A DNA stretch of 64,000 nt from Streptoalloteichus hindustanus (lineage in GTDB: Bacteria; Actinomycetota; Actinomycetes; Mycobacteriales; Pseudonocardiaceae), in assembly GCF_900129375.1 (NCBI RefSeq), contig NZ_FQVN01000002.1, forward strand, positions 558,001-622,000, read 5' to 3'. Position numbers and translations under genes: made by a program. Position 1 is the stretch's first letter. Every line of letters starts with the position of its first letter. This document shows, one piece after another, positions 55,003 to 64,000 of the stretch. The notes under the pieces were generated by a model that did no database searches, had not been told where the DNA came from, and was given only the letters and a program-made list of their open reading frames with translations.

Positions 55003-56772
55003 CTACCGGTGCATCGGGTCGGGGCCGGCCTCGTCCTCGGGTTCGGCGGCGTGCGCGATCTGCTCGGAGGGGGCGGGGGCGTGCACCGGCTTGCCGGTCA
55101 ACCCGACGTGCGCTTCCAGACGCATTCGCTCGGACATGTGCGGGTAGTGCAGCTCGAACGCCGGGCGCTCGGAGCGAATTCGGGGCAGTGCCAGGAAGTT
55201 GTGCCGGGGCGGCGGGCACGAGGTGGCCCACTCCAGGGAGTTCCCGAAGCCCCACGGGTCGTCCACGTCCACCGGGGTGCCGTAGCGGTAGCTCTTGAAG
55301 ACGTTCCACAGGAAGGGGAGCACCGACAGGCCCAGGAGGAACGAGCCGATGGTGGAGATGGTGTGCCACAGGGTGAAGCCGTCGGTGGGCAGGTAGTCGG
55401 CGTAGCGGCGCGGCATTCCCGCGTTGCCCAGCCAGTGCTGGATCAGGAACGTTCCGTGGAAGCCGAGGAACGTGAGCCAGAAGTGCAGCTTGCCCAGGGG
55501 TTCGTCGAGCAGCCGGCCGGTCATCTTGGGGAACCAGAAGTAGATTCCGGCGAAGGTCGCGAAGACGATGGTCCCGAACAGCACGTAGTGGAAGTGGGCG
55601 ACCACGAAGTACGTGTCGGTGACGTGGAAGTCGACCGGCGGTGAGGCCAGGAGGATGCCGGACAGCCCGCCGAGCAGGAAGGTCAGGAGGAACCCGAGCG
55701 CCCACAGCATCGGGGACTCCATGGTGATGGAGCCCTTCCACATGGTGCCGATCCAGTTGAAGAACTTCACGCCCGTCGGCACCGCGATCAGGAACGTGGT
55801 GAGCGCGAAGAAGGGCAGCAGCACCGCGCCGGTGGCGTACATGTGGTGCGCCCACACCACGACCGAGAGCGCCGCGATCGTGATGGTGGCCAGCACCAGG
55901 CCCTTGTAGCCGAAGATCGGTTTGCGGCTGAAGACGGGGATGATCTCGGTGATGATCCCGAAGAACGGCAGCGCGACGATGTAGACCTCGGGGTGCCCGA
56001 AGAACCAGAACACGTGCTGCCACAGGATGGAGCCGCCGATCTCGGGGGACAGCGCGTGCGCGCCCAGGTGCCGGTCGGCCAGCAGGCCGAGCAGCCCGGC
56101 GGTGAAGATCGGGAAGGCGATGATCACCAGGATGCTGGTGACGAGGATGTTCCAGGTGAACAACGGCATCCGGAACATCGTCATGCCGGGCGCCCGCAGG
56201 CAGATCACCGTCGTGATCATGTTGACGGCGCCGAGGATCGTGCCCAGGCCGCCGACCACGAGCCCGGCGTTCCACAGGTTGCCGCCGGCTCCCGGCGAGT
56301 GCGTGGCGTTGGACAGCGGCGTGTAGGCGAACCAGCCGAAGTCCGCCGCCCCGCCGGGAGCGAGAAACCCGCTCAGCGTGATCAGTCCGCCGAAGAGGAA
56401 GAGCCAGTAGGACAGCGCGTTCAGCCGCGGGAAGGCCACGTCCGGTGAGCCGATCTGCAGCGGCAGCACGTAGTTGGCGAAGCCGAAGACGATCGGTGTC
56501 GCGTAGAGCAGCAGCATCACCGTGCCGTGCATGGTGAAGAGCTGGTTGAACTGCTCGTTGGACAGGAACTGGAGCCCGGGACGGGCGACCTCGGCGCGGA
56601 TCAGCAGCGCCATCACGCCGCCGAGGAGGAAGAACGCGAACGCGGTGATGATGTAGAGGATGCCGATGGCCTTGTGGTCCGTCGTCCTGAGGAACGACGC
56701 CAGCCGGGACCCCTTGCCCCAGGACCCGCTGCCGTACCCCACCGAGACGGGCGTGCGCGTCACCGTCGTCAC
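55003..56772 (-). CDS. ctaD: Cytochrome c oxidase subunit I
   Basis: 589 aa, ATG 56772. Twelve predicted TM helices and all ligand motifs: FTMHGTVM (low-spin haem His), [10 protein letters not shown] (CuB His and cross-linked Tyr), AHHMYATG (CuB His pair) and [10 protein letters not shown] (haem a3 and haem a). Family knowledge: catalytic subunit of the aa3-type terminal oxidase in the plasma membrane. No subunit II or III gene is adjacent, so this is probably a stand-alone or second copy in the genome. The C-terminal extension (~545-589) is Pro/Ala-rich and variable. Confidence 0.95.
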   Translation of the reverse strand: MTTVTRTPVSVGYGSGSWGKGSRLASFLRTTDHKAIGILYIITAFAFFLLGGVMALLIRAEVARPGLQFLSNEQFNQLFTMHGTVMLLLYATPIVFGFANYVLPLQIGSPDVAFPRLNALSYWLFLFGGLITLSGFLAPGGAADFGWFAYTPLSNATHSPGAGGNLWNAGLVVGGLGTILGAVNMITTVICLRAPGMTMFRMPLFTWNILVTSILVIIAFPIFTAGLLGLLADRHLGAHALSPEIGGSILWQHVFWFFGHPEVYIVALPFFGIITEIIPVFSRKPIFGYKGLVLATITIAALSVVVWAHHMYATGAVLLPFFALTTFLIAVPTGVKFFNWIGTMWKGSITMESPMLWALGFLLTFLLGGLSGILLASPPVDFHVTDTYFVVAHFHYVLFGTIVFATFAGIYFWFPKMTGRLLDEPLGKLHFWLTFLGFHGTFLIQHWLGNAGMPRRYADYLPTDGFTLWHTISTIGSFLLGLSVLPFLWNVFKSYRYGTPVDVDDPWGFGNSLEWATSCPPPRHNFLALPRIRSERPAFELHYPHMSERMRLEAHVGLTGKPVHAPAPSEQIAHAAEPEDEAGPDPMHR

Positions 56773-57099
56773 CGAGCACCTCCCAGGTCATCACACCTGC
56801 TGGTCAGCGCACCCTGACTACCTCATGGCCGCATCCCGAACGGCTGCCTTCACCGCTTCCGGTGAGCGAGGAGGGAGGTGCGGGGCGTGGTCGCGTGTCC
56901 TCGGGCAACACCCCATGTGACGGATTGGCGCAACGGGTGTCCTCCGTGGAGTGACCGAGGGCGACGGAGCCGGGGTGGCGGGCCGGAGGACGACCGGCGT
57001 GGTTCCCGGGTCGGGGGTTTTGTCGCTCTCGGAAGGGGGAACTTTTCTCCTCCAGCCGTGGCACAGGGGACGCCCGGCTGTCGGCGACAGGAGGAACCG
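56773..57099. other. ~330-bp divergent promoter region
   Basis: Between ctaD (-) and the iron-permease gene (+). No clear operator seen; an RBS (GACAGGAGGAACCG) closes the region before 57100. Confidence 0.5.
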
Positions 57100-57522
57100 A
57101 TGAGCGAGCACGAGCGGGGACACGGACTCAACGGCGCCCGGATGCCCTCCGACGTCGGCTCGCGGCTGTCGCTGTTCGACCGGTTCGCCACGTCTGCGAA
57201 CAGCTTCGTCTCCCGCGCGTGGTTCTTCGCCCTCTGCCTGCTCATGGTGCTGCTGTGGGCGCCGTCGATCCTGCTGATCCGCGACGTCGACACCTGGCAG
57301 CTCATCATCAACACGGTGACGACGATCGTCACGTTCCTGCTCGTCGCGCTGTTGCAGAACACGCAGAAGCGCGGCGAGGACGCGGCCCAGCAGAAGCTCA
57401 ACGCCATCGCCGACGCCCTGGCCGACCTCATGGGCGAGCTGGCCGAGGACCGGCCCTCCCTGCGCCGGGACTGCCAGGAGCTGCGGGAGGCGGTCGGCCT
57501 GGAGGACCGGGAGGGCGCGTAG
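57100..57522 (+). CDS. Low-affinity iron permease family protein
   Basis: 140 aa, ATG 57100 behind ACAGGAGGAACCG. N-terminal LFDRFATSANSFVSRAWFFA and two transmembrane segments (FFALCLLMVLLWAPSILLI; LIINTVTTIVTFLLVALLQN), then the family's cytosolic helix QKLNAIADALADLMGELAE. Family knowledge: small PF04120-type proteins, named from fungal Fet4 homology, but in bacteria their transport role is unproven. Single-gene unit. Confidence 0.85.
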   Translation: MSEHERGHGLNGARMPSDVGSRLSLFDRFATSANSFVSRAWFFALCLLMVLLWAPSILLIRDVDTWQLIINTVTTIVTFLLVALLQNTQKRGEDAAQQKLNAIADALADLMGELAEDRPSLRRDCQELREAVGLEDREGA

Positions 57523-57542
57523 CGCGCACCCCTCGGCGCGCT
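57521..57542 (+). terminator. Short hairpin at the end of the iron permease gene
   Basis: AGCGCGC (57521-57527) and GCGCGCT (57536-57542) form a 7-bp stem with an 8-nt loop, overlapping the stop codon. Weak but well placed. Confidence 0.4.
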
Positions 57543-57736
57543 GCAAGCGTCCGCTGCCCGCACCCCTCGTTCGTGCGTCACACGAAGCGGTAGCTCCACC
57601 ACGGACAGAAGAATGTGGACCCGCTGCGGTCACACTCCCGGGTGGTAGTACGCCGCTCGGCCGAGATGTGGGTACTCCGCGCTCGGGAGCCCTGGCCACC
57701 ATGCGGCGGGCACCCGGAGTTCGGAGGTGACGTGCG

Positions 57737-59899
57737 GTGAACACGGGTTGGACCTTTGCCGGCGAGCCGGCGGCCGTCGGCCCCGGCGCGCTCACGCTCG
57801 TCGAGGGCTCCACCTTCTGCCTGTCCGCCCAGTCCGGGGACGTCGACCCCGGCGGCGTCCTCGGCCTGTTCGTGCGCGACACCCGGGTGCTGTCCCGCTG
57901 GCAGGCGCGGATCGACTCGCAGGCCCTCCAACCGGTGACCGTGTTGAGCCACGCGCCCTACGGGGCGACGTTCCTCAGCCGGATGCCGCCGGGGCCCGAG
58001 GGGCGGGCGCTCCTGCTCCGCCGCGACCGCTACGTGGGCAACGGCCTGCGGGAGGACCTCGAACTGATCAACCTCGGCACCGAGGAGGTCCGCTGCGAAC
58101 TGCGGTTCACGATGGACTGCGACTTCGCCGACCTGTTCGAGGTCAAGGAGGGGCGGGTGCAGAGCCGGGGTGAGCCGGCCATCAGCTGGGAGAGCGGCGC
58201 GGTCGAGTACGCCTCCCGTGGCGAGCACCGCCTGGCCTGCCGGGTGTCCTCCAGCGACTTCGCCCTGGACGGAGCGGACGGGGAGCGGACCCCGCCGGTG
58301 GAGCTGCGCATCCCGGTCCAGGTGCCGGGGCGCGCCAGTTGGCGGGGCAGCGTGACGGTCACCGTCCGCGTGGGCGAGGAGGAACTCGCCCTCGACTTCC
58401 CGCCCGACGACACCGAGGAGCGGGAGACGCCGGCGACCCGCCTGGCCCGGTGGGTGAGCGGCACCACCCAGATCACCACGAACAGCCCCGAGCTGGCCAG
58501 GGTCCTCTCCCGGTCGCGGTCGGACCTGGCGATGCTGCGGATCTACAACCCCGAGCTCGACTCCGCGGTGATCGCCGCCGGGAGCCCGTGGTTCATGACG
58601 TTGTTCGGCCGCGACTCGCTGCTCACCGCGTACCAGGCGCTGCCGATGGACCCCTCGTTGGCCGTGGGCACGCTGCTGACGTTGGCCCAGCACCAGGGCA
58701 CGAAGGTGGAACCGGTGAGCGAGGAGGAGCCGGGGCGCATCCTGCACGAGGTCCGGTCCGGTGTGGACGCGGAGATGACCCTGGGCGGCGCCGGCGTCTA
58801 CTACGGCAGCGTCGACGCCACCCCGCTGTTCGTGATGCTGGTGGGGGAACTCGCCCGGTGGGGCCTGGCCACCGACGAGGTGGAGACGTTGCTGCCGCAC
58901 GTCGACCGGGCGCTGGAGTGGGTCGAGCGGTACGGCGACAAGGACGGCGACGGGTTCGTGGAGTACCAGCGCGCCACCGACCGCGGACTGGTCAACCAGG
59001 GGTGGAAGGACTCCTCGGCCGGCCTCAACTTCGAGGACGGCACGACCGCCGAGCCGCCGATCGCGTTGGTCGAGGTGCAGGGCTACGTCTACGCCGCCTA
59101 CCTCGCCCGCGCCTACCTGGCCCGCCAGCGCGACGACGAGCCCACGGCGGAACGGTTCCTGGACAAGGCGAGCCGGCTGCGCGAGGAGTTCAACCGCCGG
59201 TTCTGGTTGGAGGACAGGGACTACTTCGCCGTGGCCCTGGACGCCGACAAACGGCCGGTGGACGGTCTCGCGTCGAACATGGGGCACTGCCTGTGGACCG
59301 GCATCGCCGATCCGGACAAGGCCAGGCGCGCGGCGCGGCGACTGCTGGAGCCGGACATGTTCTCCGGCTGGGGAATCCGCACCCTCTCGGCGAAGATGAG
59401 CGCCTACAACCCGATGAGCTACCACAACGGGTCCGTCTGGCCGCACGACAACGCGCTCGCCGCGGCGGGACTCATGCGCTACGGCATGGTCGACGAGGCC
59501 CTGAAGATCATCTGCGGGATCCTGGACGCGGCCGCCGCGCTCGACGGCCACCTTCCCGAGCTGTTCTGCGGCTTCGACCGCGACGAGTTCCCCGGCCCGG
59601 TGCCCTACCCGACCTCGTGCTCCCCGCAGGCGTGGTCCGCCGCGGCCCCGATCCACCTCATGCGGCTGCTGCTGCGGTTCGCGCCGGACGTCCTCAACCG
59701 TCGAGTGTGGATCGACCCGGTGCTGCCGCCCCGACTGACTTACCTGACCGTGCACCAACTCCGCGTGGCAGGGGGAACCGTCGACATCCGCATCCGCAGG
59801 GACGGGTTCGAGGTCACCGGTCTGCCGGAGGGGTTCGAGTTGGTGAAGGCGCCGTCCGACCTGGTCGACCCGCTGCTCGCCGGGCGGGCCGCGGGGTGA
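57737..59899 (+). CDS. Glycogen debranching-type amylo-alpha-1,6-glucosidase
   Basis: 720 aa, GTG 57737. N-terminal beta-sandwich GDE_N domain (~15-240, FCLSAQSGDVDPGGVLGLFV…DLELINLGTEEVRCEL) and C-terminal (alpha/alpha)6 barrel (~260-710). Conserved motifs: PWFMTLFGRDSL near 285-297, DVDRALEW, NQGWKDSSAGLNFEDG near 418-433, and PYPTSCSPQAWSAAAPIHLM near 623. Family knowledge: hydrolyses alpha-1,6 branches of glycogen or related polymers; many bacterial members act on trehalose- or kojibiose-like sugars instead. Followed after 59 bp by the GT4 gene, with an intercistronic hairpin. Confidence 0.88.
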   Translation: MNTGWTFAGEPAAVGPGALTLVEGSTFCLSAQSGDVDPGGVLGLFVRDTRVLSRWQARIDSQALQPVTVLSHAPYGATFLSRMPPGPEGRALLLRRDRYVGNGLREDLELINLGTEEVRCELRFTMDCDFADLFEVKEGRVQSRGEPAISWESGAVEYASRGEHRLACRVSSSDFALDGADGERTPPVELRIPVQVPGRASWRGSVTVTVRVGEEELALDFPPDDTEERETPATRLARWVSGTTQITTNSPELARVLSRSRSDLAMLRIYNPELDSAVIAAGSPWFMTLFGRDSLLTAYQALPMDPSLAVGTLLTLAQHQGTKVEPVSEEEPGRILHEVRSGVDAEMTLGGAGVYYGSVDATPLFVMLVGELARWGLATDEVETLLPHVDRALEWVERYGDKDGDGFVEYQRATDRGLVNQGWKDSSAGLNFEDGTTAEPPIALVEVQGYVYAAYLARAYLARQRDDEPTAERFLDKASRLREEFNRRFWLEDRDYFAVALDADKRPVDGLASNMGHCLWTGIADPDKARRAARRLLEPDMFSGWGIRTLSAKMSAYNPMSYHNGSVWPHDNALAAAGLMRYGMVDEALKIICGILDAAAALDGHLPELFCGFDRDEFPGPVPYPTSCSPQAWSAAAPIHLMRLLLRFAPDVLNRRVWIDPVLPPRLTYLTVHQLRVAGGTVDIRIRRDGFEVTGLPEGFELVKAPSDLVDPLLAGRAAG

Positions 59900-59913
59900 C
59901 CCGGTCGCGGTGA

Positions 59914-59937
59914 ACGCCGGAGCCCTTCGTCCGGCGT
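59914..59937 (+). promoter_or_regulatory. Intercistronic hairpin
   Basis: ACGCCGGA (59914-59921) and TCCGGCGT (59930-59937), an 8-bp stem with an 8-nt loop, between the debranching and GT4 genes. May tune relative expression or attenuate; no T tract. Confidence 0.4.
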
Positions 59938-59958
59938 CGTCTCCCGGGAGGTGGGGTC

Positions 59959-61023
59959 GTGAGCGGACAACCCCTTCACATCGCCATGGTGGCGACACCC
60001 TGGTTCACGTTGCCGCCACACGCCTACGGCGGCATCGAGCAGATGGTGGCGAACCTCGTCGAGGTGCTCGTCGCGGACGGCCACGAGCTGACCCTGATCG
60101 GCGTGGGCGACAACGGGACCAACGCCCAGCACTTCCTCACCACCTACGGGCAACCGGAGTGCGACCGGCTGGGCGCCGCGATCCCGGAGGTCGTGCACGC
60201 GGGACAGGCGGCGCGCCTGCTCGCGGAACTGCGGGTGGACCTGGTGCACGACCACTCCCTCGCCGGCCCGTTGACCGCGGCCGGACGGGAGATCCCCACC
60301 GCGGTGACCGTGCACCTGCCGGTGAACGGGGAGCTGGGCGACCTCTACGCGGCGTTGGGCGACTCGGTGCGCCTGGTCGCGATCTCCGAGGCGCAGCGAG
60401 AATCCCGCCCCGAGCTGAACTGGATCGGGATGGTGCACAACGCCGTGCGCGTCGACACCTACCCGTACAGCGACGACAAGGAGGACTACGCGCTCTTCCT
60501 GGGCCGGGCGAGCTGGCAGAAGGGGCTGCACGTGGCGGTCGACGCCGCGCGGGAGGCCGACGTGCCGCTGGTCGTCGCGGCCAAGTGCATCGAGGAGAGC
60601 GAGAAGATCTACTTCGATGAGGAGGTCAAGCCCCGGCTGGGGCCCGGCGTCGAGTGGATCGGCCAGGTCGACGCGGTCGGCAAGCGCAAGCTGCTCCAGC
60701 ACGCCCGCTGCCTGGTGTTCCCGATCCTGGGGGACGAGGCGTTCGGCCTGGTGATGGTGGAGGCGCTGGCCTGCGGGACACCGGTGGTCGCGCTGCGCCG
60801 CGCCTCCGTCGCCGAGATCGTCCGGTCCGGCGAGACCGGGCTGGTCTGCGACACGCCCGAGGAGCTGCCGAACGCGCTGCACGAGGTGCGGCGGATCAGC
60901 CCGGCGCGGTGCCGCGAGGACGCGCGTCTCCGCTTCGACTCGGTGGGCATGGCGCACCGCTACGAGGATCTCTACCGGCGCGTCCTGTCCGGGGAAGCCG
61001 AGGCCACGCGCGAAGCCCACTGA
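59959..61023 (+). CDS. GT4-family glycosyltransferase
   Basis: 354 aa, GTG 59959 behind GGGAGGTGGGGTC. GT-B fold: N-terminal HIAMVATPWFTLPPHAYGGI and RVDLVHDHSLAG; C-terminal LFLGRASWQKGLHVAVDAAR, donor-binding GPGVEWIGQVD and EAFGLVMVEALACGTPVVAL with the E-x7-E motif. Family knowledge: retaining glycosyltransferases using nucleotide sugars; acceptors include lipids, glycans and small molecules. Context next to a glycogen-type hydrolase suggests alpha-glucan or trehalose metabolism, but this is inference. Cytosolic or membrane-associated. Confidence 0.9.
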   Translation: MSGQPLHIAMVATPWFTLPPHAYGGIEQMVANLVEVLVADGHELTLIGVGDNGTNAQHFLTTYGQPECDRLGAAIPEVVHAGQAARLLAELRVDLVHDHSLAGPLTAAGREIPTAVTVHLPVNGELGDLYAALGDSVRLVAISEAQRESRPELNWIGMVHNAVRVDTYPYSDDKEDYALFLGRASWQKGLHVAVDAAREADVPLVVAAKCIEESEKIYFDEEVKPRLGPGVEWIGQVDAVGKRKLLQHARCLVFPILGDEAFGLVMVEALACGTPVVALRRASVAEIVRSGETGLVCDTPEELPNALHEVRRISPARCREDARLRFDSVGMAHRYEDLYRRVLSGEAEATREAH

Positions 61024-61094
61024 GAACGCTCCGCTCGCGGGCGGAGGACCAGGCGTCGTCCCTGGCGCGAACGACTCATCTCCGGGAGGCCCCG

Positions 61095-61508
61095 ATGGAT
61101 GTGGTGGCGCTGATCGGTCGAATACTCTACGTGCTGCTGTTTCTCGCCTCCGCCCTCAACCACCTGACCCACACGGCGGGAATGACCGCGTACACCGAGT
61201 CCAAGGGGATCCGGCCGGCGCGGGCGAGCGTGCTGGGCAGCGGTGTGTGGATGGGTGTGGCCGCGTTGCTGGTGGTGCTCGGTCTCTGGGGTGACCTGGG
61301 CGCCCTGATGCTGTTCGTCTTCCTGGTCGTGAGCGCGTTCCTGATGCACGCCTTCTGGCGGGAGAAGGACGGCCAGACGCGCTCCGCGGAGCAGATCCAG
61401 TTCCTCAAGGACCTCGCGCTCGCCGGGGCGGCACTCCTGGTCTTCGTGTTGTTCCGCACCGGACGGATGGGGCTGACCGTCACCGATCCCCTCTTCGGCA
61501 CCGGCTGA
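61095..61508 (+). CDS. DoxX-like integral membrane protein
   Basis: 137 aa, ATG 61095 behind CCGGGAGGC. Four TM segments: LIGRILYVLLFLASALNHL, SGVWMGVAALLVVLGLW, LGALMLFVFLVVSAFLM and LALAGAALLVFVLFR. Family knowledge: DoxX-like proteins occur with redox or stress enzymes; bacterial function is poorly defined. The 71-bp gap from the GT4 gene leaves room for readthrough or its own promoter. Confidence 0.82.
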   Translation: MDVVALIGRILYVLLFLASALNHLTHTAGMTAYTESKGIRPARASVLGSGVWMGVAALLVVLGLWGDLGALMLFVFLVVSAFLMHAFWREKDGQTRSAEQIQFLKDLALAGAALLVFVLFRTGRMGLTVTDPLFGTG

Positions 61509-61646
61509 CCCGGGCCTCGCCGGCTGCCCGGGACCGGGTGTTCTGGCTGGTCTCGGGAGGTCGTTGACCCCGGTCCACCGCGCGGCGTGCGTTTTTGTCG
61601 GACCGCGCTCCTATCTTTCGCCCCCGGAGATGATCTGGGGGGCAGG

Positions 61647-64000
61647 GTGCAGCGCTGGGAGTACGTGGGCGGGGGGTCCGCGAAGTTCTGGGAGGTCGAG
61701 CGGGACGGCGCGGTCGTGACCGTGCGGTTCGGCCGACTGGCGGCGTCCGGGCAGACCAAGGTGCGGGAGCTGGCGTCGGAGGCCGCAGCACAGTCCTATG
61801 TGGACAAGTTGGTCGCCGAGAAGTCGAGCAGGGGGTACCGCCTGGTCGAGAGGATCTCCCTACTCCCACCATCCACAGTGGACGGTGCTGCCGAGTTCGG
61901 CCCCGGAGCGGAGCCGACGGGAGCCGAGTCCGGGGGGACCGCCGAGCTCCCGGACGAGGACACCTTCGAGATCCCGGCGGGGTGGCGTGCCCACATCCAC
62001 CCCCGGCGCGGCGGCGTGGCCCGTACGTCGACTGAGCTCGACCCGGTGGCCGCCGCCACGGTCGAGCAGCGCGCGGTCCGAGTCAGAACCACGTTGACCG
62101 GGGTGCTGTCCAGGGCGAACAGCGACCCGCGGTTGGTCGGGGCGGCACGGGAGTGGGTCGACGGGACGCCGAACCCGCTCGGGGCCGCGGTGGAGGCCGC
62201 GGTCGTCGCCTCGATGACCGAGTGGGAGGAACGCGCGGACCTCCAGTTCTTCGCCGACTTCTGGGTGTCGCGGCACGGTTTCGCCTTCGCTGCCAGGAGT
62301 GCCGCCGAGCTCGCCGGGATCGCCGTGCACTGGCGGAGCCCCAGGCGATGGGACCCGGAGGTCCCGCGTCATGTGTTCTTCCCGCGTCCGCGGGACATCG
62401 GCGCGCGGGGGTGGTACGGCGAGCCGGTCGCCCTCCGGACCCGCGCCCTCCTCGCGTCCGCCGACGACCAGGACTACCAGGACGCGGTCGCGGCGCTGGC
62501 GAGTCACCGGCAGGACGAGCTCCAGCGCGTGATCACCACCTACCTGGTGCCCACCCGACAGGACTGGGTGGACGAGTGCTGTGCCGACGCGGTCGCCGCC
62601 ACACGCCACGAGCGCATCCAACTGCAGATGTTGGTGCGATCTCTGGGCTCCCCGCGGCAGGTGGAGGAGCTGGAGGCACACGTCGAACTCGGGTGGTGTC
62701 TCGACGCGGCCTCCGTCGTCCACACGCTGGTGGAGGGAGTCGGTGTCGCCGTGGCGCCGGTCCTGGCCAGAGCCGCCGACGGGGACCCCGACGGAGGAGC
62801 CGCGCGCAGGCGACTGCTCGCGACCCTCGCCCAACTGCCCACCGACGAGGCGTTCGACCTCCTGGTCGCCCGGGTCGACCAGAAACACGTCCAGGCCGCG
62901 CTCAGAGCGGCGATGCGGAGGTATCCGGTGCGGGCGCTGCGGCGGCTCGCGCGGGCGGCCGAGGGGTACAGCGGCGACACCGCGACCATCGCGATGTTGT
63001 TGCGCGGCCATGTCGCCGCGCATCCCGGCCTCACCGCCGCCGTGTTGCCCAGCCTGCCGGAAGAGCTCGCCGAGGTTGTCCAGCGAGCCGGCCACACCAC
63101 CGAGAAGGTCAGGGAGGCGCCGGCCGACACATTGCCGCGCCTGCTCGTGGAGCCGCCGTGGACCCGCCGGAAAGCAGCCGCCAAACCTGTCGTCATCGAA
63201 GGACTGGCGCCCGTTGACCCAAAGGCCATCGAGTGGGCCGACGGTGAGCGGGAGGAGTGGGCGAACCACCTGGAGCACACCTCCCGGGAACCGTTCGGCG
63301 GAGACTGGGACGAGGCCGTCGAGACGTTCCGGGCCGGCGGGTTGGACTGGTACGACGAGGGCCGGCTGTTCCTGCGGGGTCCGGAGCACCTGGTTCGGCC
63401 CCTGTTGGCCGACTGGACCCCGAGGGACCTGTGGTCCGTCGAGGGGTGGGTGAAGGCGCTGGTCGCCCGCTTCGAGCTGGCCGCGCTGCCGATCGCCCTG
63501 CGCGTCGCCATGGAGAAGGTGGTGAGCAACGCCCCGGTGCTGCTGCCCTTCGTCACCGCCGAGGTCGCGACGCTGATGGCCGACTGGCTGGCTCGGCTCC
63601 GCACGACGCGGTCGGTGGCGCTGACCTGGCTCCTCCGGCATCCCGTCGGGGCCGCGCGCCTGCTGGTCCCGGCCGCGTTGTCGAAACCGGGCGTGCGGCG
63701 GCGGAACGCGGAGGGCGCGCTGCGGGCCATCGCCTCGGCCGGACGGCGGGACGAGGTCCTGGCCGTCGCGCGGGAGTACGGGGAGCGGGCTGGCGCCGCG
63801 GTCGAGGCGCTGCTCGACCTCGACCCGGTGGAGGTCCTTCCCGCCAGGCGACCGGTCGTGGGCACCTGGGTGGATCTCGCGCTCCTGCCGCCGATTCTGT
63901 TGCGCGATCGGGAAAGCGCTCTGCCCCGGTCGGCGGCTGGGCATGTGGTCACCATGCTCGCGATGTCCCGGACCGATGAGGTGTACGCGGGCCTCGACGT
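61647..64000 (+). CDS. WGR-DUF4132 protein, 3' end outside window
   Basis: GTG 61647 (RBS GGGGGGCAGG); open to the window end, 784 codons visible. WGR domain at residues 1-75 (VQRWEYVGGGSAKFWEVERD…TVRFGRLAASGQ), with FGR replacing WGR. Then a long acidic-to-helical region of DUF4132/HEAT-like repeats (AAVLPSLPEELAEVVQRAG; FLRGPEHLVRPLLADWTP). Family knowledge: WGR-DUF4132 proteins (MolR-like) are conserved in actinobacteria; the WGR domain can bind nucleic acid in PARPs, but here the function is unknown. The preceding 138 bp contain no gene. Confidence 0.85.
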   Translation, partial: MQRWEYVGGGSAKFWEVERDGAVVTVRFGRLAASGQTKVRELASEAAAQSYVDKLVAEKSSRGYRLVERISLLPPSTVDGAAEFGPGAEPTGAESGGTAELPDEDTFEIPAGWRAHIHPRRGGVARTSTELDPVAAATVEQRAVRVRTTLTGVLSRANSDPRLVGAAREWVDGTPNPLGAAVEAAVVASMTEWEERADLQFFADFWVSRHGFAFAARSAAELAGIAVHWRSPRRWDPEVPRHVFFPRPRDIGARGWYGEPVALRTRALLASADDQDYQDAVAALASHRQDELQRVITTYLVPTRQDWVDECCADAVAATRHERIQLQMLVRSLGSPRQVEELEAHVELGWCLDAASVVHTLVEGVGVAVAPVLARAADGDPDGGAARRRLLATLAQLPTDEAFDLLVARVDQKHVQAALRAAMRRYPVRALRRLARAAEGYSGDTATIAMLLRGHVAAHPGLTAAVLPSLPEELAEVVQRAGHTTEKVREAPADTLPRLLVEPPWTRRKAAAKPVVIEGLAPVDPKAIEWADGEREEWANHLEHTSREPFGGDWDEAVETFRAGGLDWYDEGRLFLRGPEHLVRPLLADWTPRDLWSVEGWVKALVARFELAALPIALRVAMEKVVSNAPVLLPFVTAEVATLMADWLARLRTTRSVALTWLLRHPVGAARLLVPAALSKPGVRRRNAEGALRAIASAGRRDEVLAVAREYGERAGAAVEALLDLDPVEVLPARRPVVGTWVDLALLPPILLRDRESALPRSAAGHVVTMLAMSRTDEVYAGLD
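61872..61882. repeat. TCCACWGTGGA site 6
   Basis: TCCACAGTGGA inside the WGR-DUF4132 gene (codons STVD). Confidence 0.8.

Overview
The window is a G+C-rich actinobacterial chromosome segment. Codon third positions are almost all G or C, GTG starts are common, and ATGA/GTGA overlaps couple many genes. Protein content (Streptomyces-type contractile injection system, WYL regulator, WGR-DUF4132, ALF-repeat protein) and a recurrent TCCACWGTGGA word suggest a filamentous actinomycete, possibly Pseudonocardiales. The genus is inference. I see no tRNA, rRNA, CRISPR array, phage integrase or intact insertion sequence.

Bases 1-24535, all on the + strand, are the right-hand part of an extracellular-type contractile injection system (eCIS/CIS) locus. 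The order is: Pvc16-like cap protein (cut by the left edge), AAA+ ATPase, a 99-aa conserved small protein, a 2102-aa protein with a DUF4157 head, a 198-aa candidate immunity or accessory protein, CIS_tube (Pvc7-like) protein, a separate LysM protein, gp27-like hub, gp5-like spike, PAAR-like tip, gp25-like wedge protein, two large baseplate wedge proteins, a tail-I/beta-helix protein and a DUF6519 protein. Sheath and inner-tube genes must lie left of the window. The locus ends at a 14-bp perfect hairpin.

Bases 24581-42600 hold mostly small transcription units. These are a zinc-ribbon-like protein and an epoxide hydrolase opposite a WYL regulator; two proteins of unknown function; acylphosphatase and a YdiJ-like FAD/Fe-S oxidoreductase; a DsbA-like plus SnoaL-like pair with a perfect 18-bp operator near a MarR gene; an NmrA-like reductase; a ClpC-like unfoldase behind a 72-aa charged peptide; a P-loop kinase; and a tandem duplication of a membrane-anchored protein followed by a truncated third unit.

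Bases 42600-53816 form an island of secreted proteins: a deleted and frameshifted relative of a membrane protein, a secreted beta-propeller protein, two tandem trypsin-fold proteins that have lost all three catalytic residues and carry tachylectin-like C-termini, a small secreted protein, and a 1183-aa ALF-repeat/coiled-coil exported protein translationally coupled to a membrane-anchored partner. Gaps here are long and the sequence is locally less G+C-rich.

Bases 54384-64000 return to housekeeping-like content: a 4-TM protein and cytochrome c oxidase subunit I, a low-affinity iron permease family protein, a debranching-enzyme-like glycosidase, a GT4 glycosyltransferase, a DoxX-like protein, and a WGR-DUF4132 protein cut by the right edge.

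The most distinctive items are the CIS locus with its giant DUF4157 protein and neighbouring unknown gene, the paired pseudoproteases, the ALF-repeat protein with its partner and the decayed partner copy 10 kb away, and the iterated TCCACWGTGGA palindrome.
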